Shown one piece after another: positions 1-64,000 of a stretch of DNA of 64,000 bases. The notes under the pieces are model-generated. The model was not told where the DNA came from. It ran no database searches and was given only the letters and a program-made list of their open reading frames with translations. The number at the start of each line of letters is the position of its first letter. The first letter of the stretch is position 1. This DNA comes from Ochotona curzoniae (taxonomy: Eukaryota > Chordata > Mammalia > Lagomorpha > Ochotonidae), in NCBI RefSeq assembly GCF_017591425.1, contig NW_024466599.1, positions 26,016,001 to 26,080,000 of the forward strand, in the 5' to 3' direction. The position numbers and the translations under genes are program-made.

Positions 1-269
1 AGCATTGAGCTTGATGCCTTACACACAGTATGCAGTCAATCAATATTTGATGAACAAAACTAACCATTGGAGCCAGAACTGAGGCTGTAATATTACAAAA
101 TATAACAGGCTCTTTAAAAAAAATAACATTAAACAACATTTAAAATATTTTAATGGACCTTATTTAAAGAATTTTAAGCCAGTTAACAACTAAAATACAC
201 ACAAGCATAATTTAGTAATTTAATAGGAAAGTAAAAACATCCATCAGAAAGACAAGGACATTTGGGGAA

Positions 270-692
270 ATGCTTACAAAATGTGATTTTATTTATGGTA
301 CATACATCACAGACACTTTCTATTATTTCAGTTATTCCAAAATTTAAAATCTACTGTTTTCAACTGAATTTTTTTTTCATGACAGATACCTCCACAGGCT
401 GCCCAACATGATAAAATTATGCTTTTAGAATTTAAAAGACTATGGCTCAGTGTTTAAAAAAATAAATTAATAAAAGAGAACCATTATTAGAATAAACATG
501 AAGACACTCACCACATGATAAAATTCATTCCTTAAAAATCAATATGTGGTGTGAACATTATTTCATTTAACCAACTCAGAAACACTGTAACAGCAACACA
601 GAAAGAAAACAGAACCCACAGCCTGAAATGATAAGAGTGGCTGCCACTCCCTCGGTGCTAGCTCACAATCTAAACATGAAGGGAAGAGCAAG
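270..692 (-). other. HEATR5B: HEATR5B 3' untranslated region (left limit approximate)
   Basis: A+T-rich sequence directly after the stop codon with no open frame and no recognisable repeat. The left limit is inferred from the only AATAAA on the minus strand in bases 1-692 (288-293). A transcript using a more distal signal outside the window cannot be excluded. Bases 1-269 are probably flank and show no recognisable element. Confidence 0.7.
288..293 (-). terminator. Probable poly(A) signal AATAAA of HEATR5B
   Basis: Reads AATAAA on the minus strand, about 400 bases after the stop. It is followed at 243-258 by a U/GU-rich stretch (tgtccttgtctttctg on the minus strand), as expected for a downstream element. 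Cleavage would fall near 262-278. Confidence 0.6.
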
Positions 693-63956
<63,264 letters not shown>

Positions 63957-64000
63957 CTGTAAATACAAAATCACATACTTGGTATAGGTGAAGTGAGCTG

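Overview
This window is mammalian nuclear DNA. The interspersed repeats point to a lagomorph, most likely a pika (Ochotona) rather than rabbit. About 50 tRNA-derived C-type SINEs share a consensus with a head like ggcctagtggctaaagtcc, an internal B-box ggttctaatcc, and a tail ending in tttccaataaaaataaataaatctt. I recognise that consensus from memory; no database was searched.

The window holds one gene, HEATR5B, on the minus strand. I could place 28 consecutive coding exons, w1 (63801-63956) to w28 (stop codon 693-695), numbered in transcript order. All have GT-AG borders and compatible phases. Together they encode about 1678 residues, the C-terminal four fifths of the roughly 2071-residue human protein. 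The promoter, the first exons and about 393 N-terminal residues lie to the right of the window. The leftmost 692 bases hold the 3' UTR, a poly(A) signal at 288-293 and downstream flank. HEATR5B (p200a, related to yeast Laa1) is a HEAT-repeat partner of the AP-1 clathrin adaptor on trans-Golgi and endosomal membranes.

The rest is intron, much of it filled by transposons. The 5' coding part (w1-w13, 47.8-64 kb) has closely spaced exons and fewer SINEs. The longest intron (40358-47831) holds a SINE-free unique stretch (about 40.9-43.7 kb) and an old L2 of about 1.5 kb. The introns between 1 and 40 kb are crowded with C-SINEs in both orientations, plus L1, L2, MIR, MER5, MaLR LTR and Tigger-type DNA transposon remnants. 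Several SINEs have intact target-site duplications and look recent.

I found no second protein-coding gene, tRNA or other RNA gene, CRISPR array or unknown multi-gene system. The most unusual signals are small: an inverted duplication inside a SINE (34474-34559 against 35255-35332), a perfect 20-bp palindrome made of two nuclear-receptor half-sites (28446-28465), and a 20-bp-arm hairpin (33155-33234).
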